NCBI RefSeq assembly: GCF_030296615.1
Contig: NZ_AP027733.1
Location: 62,001-126,000, forward strand
DNA from: Frondihabitans sucicola
GTDB taxonomy: Bacteria > Actinomycetota > Actinomycetes > Actinomycetales > Microbacteriaceae
DNA: 64,000 nucleotides
Reading direction: 5' to 3'
The notes below the pieces were generated by a model. It did not search any database and was not told the DNA's origin. It saw only the letters and a program-made list of their open reading frames with translations. Positions 1 through 7,848 of the stretch are shown one piece after another (position 1 is the first letter of the stretch; the number at the start of each line of letters is the position of its first letter). The position numbers and the translations under genes were made by a program.

Positions 1-8
1 CCTGACCT

Positions 9-170
9 GTGAAGATCAAGATCGAACTCACCATCAACGTCGACCCCGAGGACTGGAGCCGGTCCTACGGCACCGGCACCGACGCCAAGGCCGTCCGCAA
101 CGACGTCAAGTCCTGGGTGCGCGGCTGGGTAAGCGAACACCCCGAGAACCTCATCGAGGTCGTCGCGTGA
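9..170 (+). CDS. Small hypothetical protein (53 aa)
   Basis: A GTG-initiated reading frame encodes 53 residues beginning VKIKIELTINVDPEDW. It is not a family I recognise. Its stop overlaps the GTG of the next gene (GTGA at 167-170), so the two are probably translationally coupled. Codon use is strongly GC-ending, as in neighbouring real genes. The GTG lies so close to the window edge that an upstream start cannot be excluded. Confidence 0.6.
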   Translation: MKIKIELTINVDPEDWSRSYGTGTDAKAVRNDVKSWVRGWVSEHPENLIEVVA

Positions 171-481
171 GCGCCGCCAATGCCGAGGCGCTCACCGACC
201 ACGCCTCCCTCGACCTCCTCGAACGCGGCTACAAGCCCATCGATGAGTTCGGCGGCATCACCGTCGGCACCCGCGTTCGCAACACGGGCCACCAGTACCC
301 CGCCGCTTACCAGCACGGCACCGCGACCGTGGTTGCCGTCATGGAAAAGTCGCCATCCTCGTGGTCGCAGTACTACGGCGCCCGCGACATTGAGATCGTC
401 GTGGACGTCGACGACAAGACCTGGGGCACCAAGACCCACGCGTGGGCCAGCTACGGCACCGCCCTCGTGACCCCGATCTGA
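167..481 (+). CDS. Hypothetical protein (104 aa)
   Basis: The gene starts at a GTG that overlaps the stop of the preceding small gene. The 104-residue product has a middle part reading as beta-rich (GITVGTRVRN... HGTATVVAVMEK... RDIEIVVDVDD), like a small SH3- or KOW-type barrel. It has no signal peptide or membrane segment. The family is unknown to me. It ends a rightward pair; the next gene is convergent and about 250 bases away. Confidence 0.6.
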   Translation: MSAANAEALTDHASLDLLERGYKPIDEFGGITVGTRVRNTGHQYPAAYQHGTATVVAVMEKSPSSWSQYYGARDIEIVVDVDDKTWGTKTHAWASYGTALVTPI

Positions 482-687
482 CCCATCGCTTGCGCGGCCC
501 TCACCCGTCGCTTGGGTGGGGGCTTCGCCGTCCCCGAGGGGCGACGGGCGCCCGCGCGGCGGCATCCCGTCGCTTGTGTGACGGGGACCCATTGCCTGCG
601 TAGCGGACTATGCAATCTCTGGTGATCTCCGTGACACTGCACCACGACGCGGAGCGCGGGGGTCGGGGATGGGAGAAACCGCGGGGC

Positions 688-717
688 GGCTTGCCGGACG
701 GCATCACCCGGCAAGCC
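688..717. terminator. Inverted repeat between convergent genes
   Basis: A perfect 10-base-pair stem (GGCTTGCCGG at 688-697 with CCGGCAAGCC at 708-717) and a 10-base loop lie 10 bases past the stop of the leftward gene ending at 727. It probably terminates that gene and may serve both directions. There is no clear U tract. Confidence 0.55.
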
Positions 718-726
718 AACGGCGCG

Positions 727-924
727 CTACACCCGCCCGTGCCGGATGAGCGCCAGGCGCATCGCCTTGTCGTCGTCCTGCATGGCCTCCCACTCCATGG
801 CCAGCCGCTCCCGCTCCAGCGCCTTGTCAGCCCGGTCCTTCAGGAGGAGCCGGACCTCCCTCACAATGACCCCGATGCCCGCGCTGCCGATAAGCCCGCC
901 GAGGGTGGTCCAGATGGCGTCCAT
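727..924 (-). CDS. Small membrane protein, holin-like in size
   Basis: A 65-residue leftward product begins MDAIWTTLGGLIGSAGIGVIV, a single short membrane segment. A charged, probably helical tail rich in Lys, Arg and Glu follows (LLLKDRADKALERERLAMEWEAMQDDDKAMR). The ATG at 924 was preferred to an upstream one because it places the hydrophobic segment at the N-terminus. This layout resembles small phage holin-like or membrane-anchor proteins, but no family match is claimed. Confidence 0.5.
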   Translation of the reverse strand: MDAIWTTLGGLIGSAGIGVIVREVRLLLKDRADKALERERLAMEWEAMQDDDKAMRLALIRHGRV

Positions 925-1044
925 GTGTTGCTCCGCTCTGGAGCCGCACCCAGTGCGCGGCCTCCAGCACGTGGACATGCGGCGGAAATGACGAACGCCC
1001 CGCCACTCAGAGGTGACGGGGCGTCTCGACGACGATCGGGGCGA

Positions 1045-1377
1045 TCAGGCGACAGCGATGCTCTCCCCGGTGAGCGCCGCGCGGTTCGCCGTGGCTGCCC
1101 ACTCCAGGGCGGCGAAGACCTCTTCGCGAGAAGGGATGCCGGAGACGTAGCTGGTCTCCGCCAGGAGAATCTGCCACAGGGTCGAGTTGATGCCGGGAAC
1201 CGTGGCGTCGGCGACGATGATGCTGCGAGCGTCGGCCCACGTCTGCTCCGTGGGCGTCTCGGCCAGGGCGCGGAGGCGGACGGCGACATCGACGCCGATC
1301 CACTGTCCGATCGCGTTGCGGCACTCGGAGAGCAGGGGGAAGAGGTGGCGCTTCTCGATCTCGGTCAGGTTGCTCAT
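1045..1377 (-). CDS. Hypothetical protein (110 aa)
   Basis: A leftward gene of 110 residues begins MSNLTEIEKRHLFPLLSECRN and is mostly helical, with no membrane segment. A strong promoter with TTGACA, a 16-base spacer and TACTGT lies about 45 bases upstream, and GAGAGGACC is a plausible ribosome site. It is one of several small leftward genes here that share this promoter type. The family is not recognised. Confidence 0.7.
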   Translation of the reverse strand: MSNLTEIEKRHLFPLLSECRNAIGQWIGVDVAVRLRALAETPTEQTWADARSIIVADATVPGINSTLWQILLAETSYVSGIPSREEVFAALEWAATANRAALTGESIAVA

Positions 1378-1418
1378 GATGGTCCTCTCGTGGTCGCCGT
1401 CCCTCGGCTCGCACTTGC

Positions 1419-1447
1419 TACAGTACACGCTATGCCAAGGATGTCAA
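1419..1447 (-). promoter_or_regulatory. TGTACTGTA-type promoter for gene 1045-1377
   Basis: On the minus strand TTGACA (1447-1442), a 16-base spacer and TACTGT (1425-1420) form a consensus-like promoter. The -10 lies inside the repeated near-palindrome TGTACTGTA. Confidence 0.75.
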
Positions 1448-1501
1448 CACCCCATTGAGAAGCATTGGAGCCCGGCGTTCGAGCGGCATTCGACGGTCTG
1501 A

Positions 1502-1557
1502 TGTGACACCGCATATGTACTGTAGACAGCCGCTCCTCGCGCCGCTATCCTGGTAGC
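1502..1557 (+). promoter_or_regulatory. Tandem promoters with dyad operator upstream of gene 1703-2788
   Basis: Two rightward signals overlap. TGTGACA with TGTACTGTA (1516-1524) comes first, then TAGACA (1523-1528) with a 17-base spacer and TATCCT (1546-1551). The second -10 sits inside the dyad GCTATCCTGGTAGC (1544-1557). The arrangement suggests a repressible promoter. Confidence 0.55.
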
Positions 1558-1702
1558 GGGCAGCACAAGCCCCGCTTTCCTAGACCCAGCCCCGCGCGGC
1601 ACACGGTCGAAGACGGACAAGTCCCCAGGGGGCAGTGCACGAGACACCCCACTTCATGTCGAGCTACCCGCTCGGCTGCGCGGAGCCCAGCAGGAGAACT
1701 CC
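1558..1702 (+). promoter_or_regulatory. Conserved 5' leader, copy 1 (candidate regulatory RNA)
   Basis: The roughly 145-base untranslated leader of gene 1703-2788 matches the leader at 9374-9515 in ordered blocks. Examples are CAAGC.CCCxCTT, CCCGCGCG, CCACTTCA then GTCGAGC, and GCTCG.CTGCGCGGAG just before the ribosome site. Identity is spread over the whole leader while the spacing varies slightly, as in a structured RNA. I cannot match it to a known riboswitch class. Confidence 0.5.
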
Positions 1703-2788
1703 ATGTCCAAGAACACCGCCCGCACCCGCCGCGCCCGCGCCATCATGGCCGCCCACCCCGGCATGCGCCTCGCCGAAGCCACCCGCCTCGCCGATCAGGA
1801 GCATGGGGCCACCCGAGGTGGGTCCTTCACACTCCGAGTCGGCGGCATCGACGGCCGCCCCAGCCTGGCGCCGATCGCCCACCTCCTCGACAAGCCGAGC
1901 CTCACGTCGATCTCCGGGGATCGCTGGAGCTTCACGCCGTCAAACGAGTGGCCCGTGATCTACGACCACACCGGGACGGCGGTAGAAGGCGACTACCCAC
2001 CGGTCATGTTCTCCGCGAAGCTCGGTCACTCCCAGGCGGAGATGAACATGGAAGGGCACCTGGCCCTCGTGCGCTGGTTCGCCGACACGGTCGCGTGGGC
2101 CATGAAGTCTGACCTCGCGGCCACGGAGTCGGACATCCTCATCGCCGTCGCCGACGCCCTCATGGCGGGCAGCACCCGCGCCGACGTTGCTCCGTCACTG
2201 ACGGGAGGCGGGTTCGAGATCACCCTGCCACTCCCCGAGGGCACCGAGCCCCCACCGATGCCCGAGGGGTTCACGATCTTCTTCTCCGGGCCGGGATGGA
2301 CCTGGTCTCGTGCGGATGGCACTTCAGGGCTCTCGTCCTACATGGCCGGGGATGCTGGCGACGACTTCCCCGACACGCCCGACGAGGTGAGTCAGTACGT
2401 CGACGACGGATGGGCGCGCGCCTCCCGAGTCAAGGACTTCACCGCGCGCTTGCTCACCTCTTGGCGTCAGCACGCATTCGGACTAAACGAGGCCGCCAGG
2501 ACGGAAATCCAGGCGTCGACCCGGCCAACCCGACTGTCGGCGGAATTGCCGCCCCGCCGCCCCGGCAAGGTCCGCACCCACGAGCTGCGCTCCAAGCTCA
2601 CCACGGCCGAGATCGAGGGCCGCGAGGATCGCGACGACTACCTCGACTTCCGCACCAACCACCCCGAGAAGTACGAGATTGGCGACGGCATCGTCTTCCA
2701 GTCGGCCGACGGCGACACGTTCCTCGGCGAGATTGGCGACATCACCGACTGGCCGCACCAGCCTGCGATCCACGTCACCGTCACGTGA
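1703..2788 (+). CDS. Hypothetical protein with 'AHPGM' N-terminal motif (361 aa)
   Basis: The product begins MSKNTARTRRARAIMAAHPGM, followed by RLAEATRLADQEH. This N-terminal module of about 35 residues is shared with the FtsK-like protein at 9516 (REIMATHPGMKYTEALRAAD). The rest (residues about 40-361) is soluble and not recognised; the last 70 residues look like a small beta domain (KYEIGDGIVFQSADGDTF). The ATG follows CAGGAGAACTCC, a good ribosome site. Shared leader and shared N-terminus mark the two genes as related in regulation and probably in targeting. Confidence 0.7.
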   Translation: MSKNTARTRRARAIMAAHPGMRLAEATRLADQEHGATRGGSFTLRVGGIDGRPSLAPIAHLLDKPSLTSISGDRWSFTPSNEWPVIYDHTGTAVEGDYPPVMFSAKLGHSQAEMNMEGHLALVRWFADTVAWAMKSDLAATESDILIAVADALMAGSTRADVAPSLTGGGFEITLPLPEGTEPPPMPEGFTIFFSGPGWTWSRADGTSGLSSYMAGDAGDDFPDTPDEVSQYVDDGWARASRVKDFTARLLTSWRQHAFGLNEAARTEIQASTRPTRLSAELPPRRPGKVRTHELRSKLTTAEIEGREDRDDYLDFRTNHPEKYEIGDGIVFQSADGDTFLGEIGDITDWPHQPAIHVTVT

Positions 2789-2870
2789 CGGGTCTCATTT
2801 CCGTGTCCCCTCAGTGGCGACTCCACGGGCGGCCCCGATACCGTGGCACTACCCGATCCCAGGAGGCTCC

Positions 2871-3452
2871 ATGTCCGCGCTCGACGACGCTCTCCACCTC
2901 GCCCGCCAGGTCCCTCCCGCGCCAGCGAAGCCGCAGGTGCGTGAGCAGCACGATCCGCGCAACGAGGCCGCCTTCCAGCAGCTCTTGCGCGAGACGGTGG
3001 CGGCCTTGACGTCCATGGGCATCGCGCCGACGCCGACATGGCTCCGGCTGACGGGAGGCTGGGATGAGACGACTGGACTCCAGCCCGTGGCGCCCTCGTG
3101 GCCCCTGCGCATCTTCGCGCTCAACACCGATGGCGAAGCATGGCCCTACCTGCACGCGGAGTACCAGCCGGACATGCTCGACAAGCGCGGCGACTACCCA
3201 GGATTTGGCCCGGGCAGCAAGGGTCTCTGGGTCGAGCACCCCGGCTACGGCCACCCGCAGGGCATCACCTTCCGAGACTTCTTCTGGTACGCGGAAGACG
3301 GCGTCCCCCTGTATCGGCCGCCGACGAGTGGATGGGAATCGTACGGCCTGTCCGATGGGTTCCTGGAGCGCCTGAAGAGCCATCCGCACTGGGATGGTCA
3401 GCGCCTACCCCTGGTGGACGCGATCGCGCTCGGCATCTCCGAACTGGCGTAA
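2871..3452 (+). CDS. Hypothetical protein, MSALD family (193 aa)
   Basis: The gene starts with ATG after CCCAGGAGGCTCC. The product begins MSALDDALHLARQ and ends LVDAIALGISELA. A second gene at 12776 has the same opening (MSALDGFI), a similar middle (WPLQVFAL against WPLRIFAL) and a similar end (LGHAIADLVRFYA), so these are paralogues. Both have GATACCGTG about 35-50 bases upstream as a shared promoter-like element. The protein is soluble and aromatic-rich; no known domain is recognised. Confidence 0.7.
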   Translation: MSALDDALHLARQVPPAPAKPQVREQHDPRNEAAFQQLLRETVAALTSMGIAPTPTWLRLTGGWDETTGLQPVAPSWPLRIFALNTDGEAWPYLHAEYQPDMLDKRGDYPGFGPGSKGLWVEHPGYGHPQGITFRDFFWYAEDGVPLYRPPTSGWESYGLSDGFLERLKSHPHWDGQRLPLVDAIALGISELA

Positions 3453-3453
3453 T

Positions 3454-3481
3454 TTGACACTCGACTGTACGGGTGTACTGT
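3454..3481 (+). promoter_or_regulatory. TGTACTGTA-type promoter for gene 3521-3820
   Basis: TTGACA (3454-3459), a 16-base spacer and TACTGT (3476-3481) form a near-consensus promoter directly upstream of the small gene at 3521. Confidence 0.75.
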
Positions 3482-3520
3482 AGAGCCAGGCGTGAGGGAC
3501 GCGCCTTCGAGAGGAACCCC

Positions 3521-3820
3521 ATGGCGAAGCCGATGCTCGCATTCACCGCGCCCGTACTGAGCACCAAGCTCTCCGCAGCTCTCGGGCAGCGAAGCCACGT
3601 CCAGCAGGTCTACCTGACGGGTATCTTCCCGTCGCGGACGGCCTACATCCGTGCCATCCGCGAGACCCTCGCTGGGATCGTCGAGCCTCCCCTTCGCGAC
3701 CGCGTCGACGACGGCTGCGACTCCGACGAGCCCGAGGGCACCTTCTACGTCACGGCGAAGGATGTCGTCACTGTCGGCGGCGCTCGGGTGGAGCTGGTGG
3801 AACTGCTCGCGAAGCTCTGA
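3521..3820 (+). CDS. Hypothetical protein (99 aa)
   Basis: ATG follows GAGAGGAACCCC, a good ribosome site. The 99-residue product begins MAKPMLAFTAPVLSTKLSAAL and ends VVTVGGARVELVELLAKL. It is soluble with no cysteine cluster. The promoter immediately upstream is of the TGTACTGTA type shared with other small genes in 1-12 kb, which suggests common control. A strong terminator hairpin lies about 75 bases past the stop. Confidence 0.7.
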   Translation: MAKPMLAFTAPVLSTKLSAALGQRSHVQQVYLTGIFPSRTAYIRAIRETLAGIVEPPLRDRVDDGCDSDEPEGTFYVTAKDVVTVGGARVELVELLAKL

Positions 3821-3895
3821 GGTTCGGGGGCGGCGCCTGCCGCTCCGCTCGCCCTCCCATCCTCGACCCTCAGGCACTTCGTGCGCGCATGCAGC

Positions 3896-3927
3896 AGAGC
3901 CCCCACCGAATGATCGGCGGGGGCTCT
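3896..3927. terminator. Bidirectional terminator hairpin
   Basis: AGAGCCCCC at 3896-3904 pairs perfectly with GGGGGCTCT at 3919-3927. It separates convergent genes ending at 3820 (+) and 3942 (-). Confidence 0.75.
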
Positions 3928-3941
3928 GTCGCACTGACGAG

Positions 3942-4160
3942 TCAGGCGTCGAAGACGGGGTTGAAGATCAAGCGCTCCTTGCGGTCGCCCTTGAACTTGC
4001 CGCAGATCATCTCGCCGTCGACGAAGGTGACGCGGAGCGGCTGGAGAACGCTGACTGTCTCGCCGTTGACGATGGTGAGGCAGCGCTCGTGGATAGTGTC
4101 GCCGGGGGCGACGTTGTCGCGGGTGATGACCTTGGTCGCGGGGGTGGTGGCGGCAGGCAT
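3942..4160 (-). CDS. Hypothetical protein (72 aa)
   Basis: A leftward gene of 72 residues begins MPAATTPATKVITRDNVAPGD. The body looks like a small all-beta domain (HERCLTIVNGETVSVLQPLRVTFVDGEMICGKFKGD). Its promoter (TAGACA, 17 bases, TACTGT on the minus strand at 4230-4202) is of the shared TGTACTGTA type. The family is not recognised. Confidence 0.65.
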   Translation of the reverse strand: MPAATTPATKVITRDNVAPGDTIHERCLTIVNGETVSVLQPLRVTFVDGEMICGKFKGDRKERLIFNPVFDA

Positions 4161-4201
4161 GTGGACCTCTCTCGACCGTGTCCCTCACGGCCTCAAGCCT
4201 T

Positions 4202-4230
4202 ACAGTACATGCACGGCGCAAATGTGTCTA
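4202..4230 (-). promoter_or_regulatory. TGTACTGTA-type promoter for gene 3942-4160
   Basis: On the minus strand TAGACA (4230-4225), a 17-base spacer and TACTGT (4207-4202). A GCTAGCCGACTAGC dyad (4236-4249) lies just upstream. Confidence 0.65.
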
Positions 4231-4260
4231 CATCTGCTAGCCGACTAGCGCCGTCCCTCT

Positions 4261-4290
4261 CTGACGAATGTCGGTGGCCTCATGTACTGT
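4261..4290 (+). promoter_or_regulatory. TGTACTGTA-type promoter for the acidic protein
   Basis: CTGACG (4261-4266), an 18-base spacer and TACTGT (4285-4290). About 30 bases here match the promoter at 48800-48829 almost exactly (CTGACGAATGTC.GTGG then CATGTACTGTA), so the two were probably duplicated or are conserved as a unit. Confidence 0.75.
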
Positions 4291-4335
4291 AAGACCAGAA
4301 GGCATCGAGGGACGGTGCCGAGAGGACACAAGACC

Positions 4336-4932
4336 ATGACCGACATCAAGGCCACCATCGCCACCATCACCGCGATCACCGAGCTGCGCGGGCAGCTCGC
4401 CGACGTCAAAGCCGCCGCCGAGGGCGACAGCAACGACGCCCACATCAGCAGCCTCCGCGACGCGTGCGAGACCGCCCTCTCGCTCCAGGGCCTCAGCTTC
4501 GACGACGAGAGCACCGACATCGGGAGCTTCATCACCGCCGCGAAGGAGGCCGCCGAGGGCGACAGCAACGACGACGAGATTGACGCCTACCAGGACCTCC
4601 TGTCCGAGGCGCTCGACGTCCTCGACCTCGATGACGACGGCAACGTCATCCCCGCAGCGCCCGAGACCGAGAGCGCGCCCACCCCGCGACTCGGTGACTT
4701 CACCGTCCTCGGCGTCTGGGACGAGAGCGAACCCATCGCCGTCGGCGTCGTCCCCGGCGACCTCCCCGTCACCGGCGGCGACGAAGACCACTTCAACGGC
4801 ATCTGGGCGATCAGCGTCCAGGCTGAGAACGCCGAGGACGCCGAGATCATCGCCATCAACGAGATGAGCGCCGAGGGTGACGATCCCCAGGAGGAGCCCG
4901 AAGAAGAGGAGGAGGAAGAGGAGGAGAACTAG
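4336..4932 (+). CDS. Highly acidic protein (198 aa)
   Basis: The product is very rich in Asp and Glu and ends in a near-pure acidic tail (PEEEEEEEEEN). The segment AAEGDSND occurs twice (about residues 28-35 and 73-80) in two similar helical units, which points to an internal duplication. A middle part (LGDFTVLGVWDESEPIAVGVV) reads as a beta domain. There is no signal peptide. Such acidity occurs in DNA-mimic and anti-restriction proteins of mobile elements, but nothing here proves that role. It has its own promoter. Confidence 0.7.
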   Translation: MTDIKATIATITAITELRGQLADVKAAAEGDSNDAHISSLRDACETALSLQGLSFDDESTDIGSFITAAKEAAEGDSNDDEIDAYQDLLSEALDVLDLDDDGNVIPAAPETESAPTPRLGDFTVLGVWDESEPIAVGVVPGDLPVTGGDEDHFNGIWAISVQAENAEDAEIIAINEMSAEGDDPQEEPEEEEEEEEEN

Positions 4933-5082
4933 CCCCCTTCCGCCACGCTCGAACCGCCCTGTCACTTCGGTGGCGGGGCGGCTTCTTGTTCGCGGGGCGA
5001 GAGGGTCCGGGATGGGAGAACCGCGCGAAGCGGCGAAACGACCCGGCCCCCTCCGGCGCCGGGCCGCCTCGCCGAAGCGGGG

Positions 5083-5418
5083 CTAGCGGGCGATGGCCCA
5101 GATGTCGTCGACGGACAGCCCGGTGATCTCGGCGGCCGTGCGCGGGTGCAGCGCGCCGGTCTGGATCGCGCGGCGCAGCAGGTGCTCCTCCGCCTCGGCG
5201 GCGGCCTTGCGGATGGCGACCATGTCGCGGAGCATCTCGATGGTCCAGGCGGCCTCGTCGCCGTCGAGCTGAGCGTCCATGCGCTTCGCGCGGCGCTGCG
5301 CCTTGCCCATGGCCTCGATCGCCTCGCGGGCGACGCGGTGCGCCTCGGTCTCGGCGGCCTTCACGGACGCGTACAGCTCTTCGATGGTGGGCAGGTTCTC
5401 GGCGATGTCGATGCGCAT
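5083..5418 (-). CDS. Hypothetical helical protein (111 aa)
   Basis: A leftward gene begins MRIDIAENLPTIEELYASVKA and continues as a long Ala/Glu/Arg-rich helix (about residues 10-85). It ends with ALHPRTAAEITGLSVDDIWAIAR, which resembles a short helix-turn-helix (AAEITGLSVDDIWAI). A DNA-binding role is therefore possible but not shown. The promoter at 5496-5468 is of the TGTACTGTA type. Confidence 0.7.
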   Translation of the reverse strand: MRIDIAENLPTIEELYASVKAAETEAHRVAREAIEAMGKAQRRAKRMDAQLDGDEAAWTIEMLRDMVAIRKAAAEAEEHLLRRAIQTGALHPRTAAEITGLSVDDIWAIAR

Positions 5419-5467
5419 GGTGTGTGTCCTCTCGTGCTGGCCCTGTCCCTCAAGGCCTTCGATTGCT

Positions 5468-5496
5468 ACAGTACACGCGCATGGCGGGTCTGTCCA
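5468..5496 (-). promoter_or_regulatory. TGTACTGTA-type promoter for gene 5083-5418
   Basis: On the minus strand TGGACA (5496-5491), a 17-base spacer and TACTGT (5473-5468), followed by a leader with a GAGAGGACAC ribosome site. A GCTA-type dyad (5502-5515) lies just upstream. Confidence 0.7.
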
Positions 5497-5546
5497 CTTC
5501 TGCTAGCGAGTTGGCACAGTCCCCGCCTCGACCCCAGGCATGACGA

Positions 5547-5568
5547 AGCCCGCCCCGTGGGGCGGGCT
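5547..5568. terminator. Terminator hairpin
   Basis: AGCCCGCCCC (5547-5556) and GGGGCGGGCT (5559-5568) form a perfect stem just past the stop of the leftward gene ending at 5581. Confidence 0.7.
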
Positions 5569-5580
5569 GGTCGCTCGCGG

Positions 5581-6048
5581 CTACTGGAAGAAGCTGCCGT
5601 CGTAGAGGTCGTAGGCGGCCGCGCTCTCCATGCGCGCCTGCGCCTGCGCAAGCGCCCACGCGCGGTCCACGTTGTCGAGAGCCATGTCGAGCGGGTACTC
5701 GTACTTGTAGTTGCTGTTGATCTCCGTGCTGCCGGGGTCCTCGCGATCCGTGCACCAGAGGTACTCGGTCATGTTCTCGATGTCGACGAAGCGCTCGGCG
5801 CTGTCGAACGACTCGGCGTCGTCGGACTCGCTGCCGGTGCGGTTGCCCTCGGCGTCCAGCTCGTAGTACTTCTGCGTCGCGTAGTAGTAGCTCGTGATGA
5901 CGCAGAACGTCCCGTCGGGGAGCTGGCGCCAGAAGCGGCGGGAGGCGGCAGCGCTCGCCTGGTAGTCACCGCCGACGTCACCGGAGTCGAGGTCCAGGCC
6001 GCTCTCGTGCTCGGTCCAGTCGTAGTGCGGAAGGGCGGTGGTGGTCAT
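5581..6048 (-). CDS. Hypothetical acidic protein (155 aa)
   Basis: A leftward gene begins MTTTALPHYDWTEHESGLDLD. The product is tyrosine- and aspartate-rich (TSYYYATQKYYELDAEGNRTGSE). No membrane segment or known motif is seen. A TACAGTACA element (6090-6098) lies upstream with a weak -35, and GAGAGGACCATC gives the ribosome site. It sits in the series of small genes controlled by the same promoter type. Confidence 0.65.
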   Translation of the reverse strand: MTTTALPHYDWTEHESGLDLDSGDVGGDYQASAAASRRFWRQLPDGTFCVITSYYYATQKYYELDAEGNRTGSESDDAESFDSAERFVDIENMTEYLWCTDREDPGSTEINSNYKYEYPLDMALDNVDRAWALAQAQARMESAAAYDLYDGSFFQ

Positions 6049-6155
6049 GATGGTCCTCTCGGGCCGTGTCCCTCACGACCTCTTGGTCTTACAGTACACG
6101 CCGCCTCAGACACTCGTCGCATCTGGAGCGATTTCCGTGTCCCCTCAGGGGCTCG

Positions 6156-6623
6156 TCAGCCGTTCGAAATGGAGTCCCCGCTGAGGTAGGCCGTCACCTC
6201 GAACGCGTCGCCATCCTTGACCTTCACCGTGATGCTCGTCGGCTTCTTGGCGGCATCGACCTCCGTGCCGTAGGCGGAGAGGTTCACGCCGGAGCAGTCG
6301 CCCCCGCTGCCCTTCTGGACGCTCGTCTTCCCGGAGAAGACCTCGAAGGAGTACGCGCTCGGGAACGCGCACGAGATGAAGTAGCTGATGCTCTTCGTCC
6401 CCGTCGCCGGAGTGAAGGCGATCGACTCGGCCCCCGTGCCGTCGCCGATGAACGGCCTCTGCGAGGTGTCGACGTAGGCGGGCACATCGTTCGGATGCGC
6501 CTTCAGGTGGGCACTGACACTGGCGGCCCTCGTCGGCGCCGGGTCGCTGATCGAGTGAGTGCAGCCGGTGAGCGCCCCGATCCCCAGGAGCGCGATGGTG
6601 GCGACGGTGATGGTCTTGCGCAT
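6156..6623 (-). CDS. Putative lipoprotein (155 aa)
   Basis: The product begins MRKTITVATIALLGIGALTGC, a lipoprotein signal with lipobox LTGC (Cys21). The mature part is small and beta-rich with two more cysteines (FISCAF and GGDCSG) that could form a disulfide. It should be anchored to the outer face of the membrane. The function is unknown. A copy of the 13-mer repeat lies 12 bases past the stop. Confidence 0.75.
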   Translation of the reverse strand: MRKTITVATIALLGIGALTGCTHSISDPAPTRAASVSAHLKAHPNDVPAYVDTSQRPFIGDGTGAESIAFTPATGTKSISYFISCAFPSAYSFEVFSGKTSVQKGSGGDCSGVNLSAYGTEVDAAKKPTSITVKVKDGDAFEVTAYLSGDSISNG

Positions 6624-6732
6624 GATCCCCCCGGATCGGTCTGGCTCCATAGCGTGGAGCGTGCTCGTACGTTACAGGCGGCGGCCCGTCAGGAGCCAGC
6701 GGGTCGGGGATGGGAGAACCCGCGGAACGGAG

Positions 6733-6764
6733 GAGCCCGCGGCGGCCTAGGTCGCGGGCGGCTC
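6733..6764. terminator. Possible terminator hairpin
   Basis: GAGCCCGCG (6733-6741) can pair imperfectly with CGCGGGCGGCTC (6753-6764) next to a copy of the 20-mer repeat, just beyond the stop at 6798 of a leftward gene. Confidence 0.4.
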
Positions 6765-6797
6765 ACGGCGAGCCCGGCCAAATGCTTGCGCTCGGCC

Positions 6798-7013
6798 TCA
6801 GGCGTCGACCATCTGACGATTGGTGTCGAAGACGAATGCCTTCTCCGCCGTGCCGCGCTCCACCCATGCCATGGCGTCGAGGACACAGGCGCGCCGAGCG
6901 CACACCCACGTGCTGCGGTGAGGGCGGTTCGGGTTGTAGTCGCCGGGCTGATTCGTCACCCGCCGCTGCGAGTCACGGTGTTTGCAGATCGGGTCGGGGT
7001 CACGGGCGGCCAT
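6798..7013 (-). CDS. Small hypothetical protein (71 aa)
   Basis: A leftward frame encodes MAARDPDPICKHRDSQRRVTN and ends AEKAFVFDTNRQMVDA. Two Cys-His-containing patches (ICKHRD, and WVCARRACV) could bind a metal. The ribosome site is AAGAAGGACCCC. The family is not recognised. Confidence 0.55.
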   Translation of the reverse strand: MAARDPDPICKHRDSQRRVTNQPGDYNPNRPHRSTWVCARRACVLDAMAWVERGTAEKAFVFDTNRQMVDA

Positions 7014-7117
7014 GGGGTCCTTCTTGTCGATGATCAGCCGAGACGGCTGGCTCCAGGTGGTGCGTCAGCGAGTTTCCGTGTCCCCGTCGTGCGAGCGCTC
7101 CGGCACCTCGGTGACCA

Positions 7118-7456
7118 TCACGATCCGATGCGTCGGTTCTCGCGGATGATGAACACGGCACCGGCGGCGATCACGGAGGCCAGCGCCACTGCGAACAGCA
7201 CGCCCGCGGCCACGGGCGCGTTGACGAACTGCCAGATGCCGGACTCAGCCGCGACGCGCACTGCCGCATGACCCGTCTGGACCGCTGCGAGGTCGGCGCG
7301 GTCCTGGGCGATCTCGGCGGCTGCGGCGCTGTGGGTGATGTGGCTCACCATGAGGACGCACCCCACCGCGGCCAGGATCGCGATCGCGCACAGGAGGGCG
7401 GGGAGCGTCTTGAGTCGTGACGCTCCATGGCGGGTGATGGGTGCATTGATGGTCAC
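7118..7456 (-). CDS. Small membrane protein (112 aa)
   Basis: The gene starts with GTG overlapping the stop of the gene to its right (GTGA at 7456-7453 on the minus strand). Two membrane segments are seen (LPALLCAIAILAAVGCVLMV near residues 19-38, and AGVLFAVALASVIAAGAVFII near the C-terminus), with a short extracytoplasmic helix between. It is the last gene of a leftward operon of membrane proteins (9275 down to 7118). The role is unknown. Confidence 0.6.
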   Translation of the reverse strand: MTINAPITRHGASRLKTLPALLCAIAILAAVGCVLMVSHITHSAAAAEIAQDRADLAAVQTGHAAVRVAAESGIWQFVNAPVAAGVLFAVALASVIAAGAVFIIRENRRIGS

Positions 7457-7848
7457 GAGTCGGCCTTTCCGGGTTCTGCGAGCAGGTGGGCGAAGAGGGC
7501 CAGGGCCCCCAGGATGCCAGAAAGCGCGGCGACGATCGCAAGGCCCTTCGACCAGGCCGCGCGGGCGAGAAGGTCGCCCGCGGAGGTCATCACGGCCCCG
7601 GCGCCGCCCTGACCGCGACTCAGGACGATGCACGCGACGAGCGCGATGGCCGCGAGGGCGAAGAGGGCGATGGCGGTTCCGGACGCCGCCGAGCTTCCGG
7701 GAGCCGACTCGGAAGTCTTGCTGTCCGCGTTCAGCTCGGGTGCACTCGGGGCGGAGTCGGGCACCTGGTAGAGGACCAGGGTCGCGGCGGTTGGGGTTTC
7801 CGTGTCCCCGTCGAGGATCACGAGAGTGGGCTTCGGGTCACGGGCCAT
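7453..7848 (-). CDS. Membrane protein (131 aa)
   Basis: The N-terminal half is hydrophilic and rich in Ser, Ala and Pro. The C-terminal half has two membrane segments (TAIALFALAAIALVACIVL and LAIVAALSGILGALALFAHLL). The start ATG at 7848 lies inside the end of the preceding gene (stop at 7818), a 31-base overlap. One copy of the 13-mer repeat falls inside this gene and encodes GDTET (residues about 14-18). Confidence 0.6.
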   Translation of the reverse strand: MARDPKPTLVILDGDTETPTAATLVLYQVPDSAPSAPELNADSKTSESAPGSSAASGTAIALFALAAIALVACIVLSRGQGGAGAVMTSAGDLLARAAWSKGLAIVAALSGILGALALFAHLLAEPGKADS

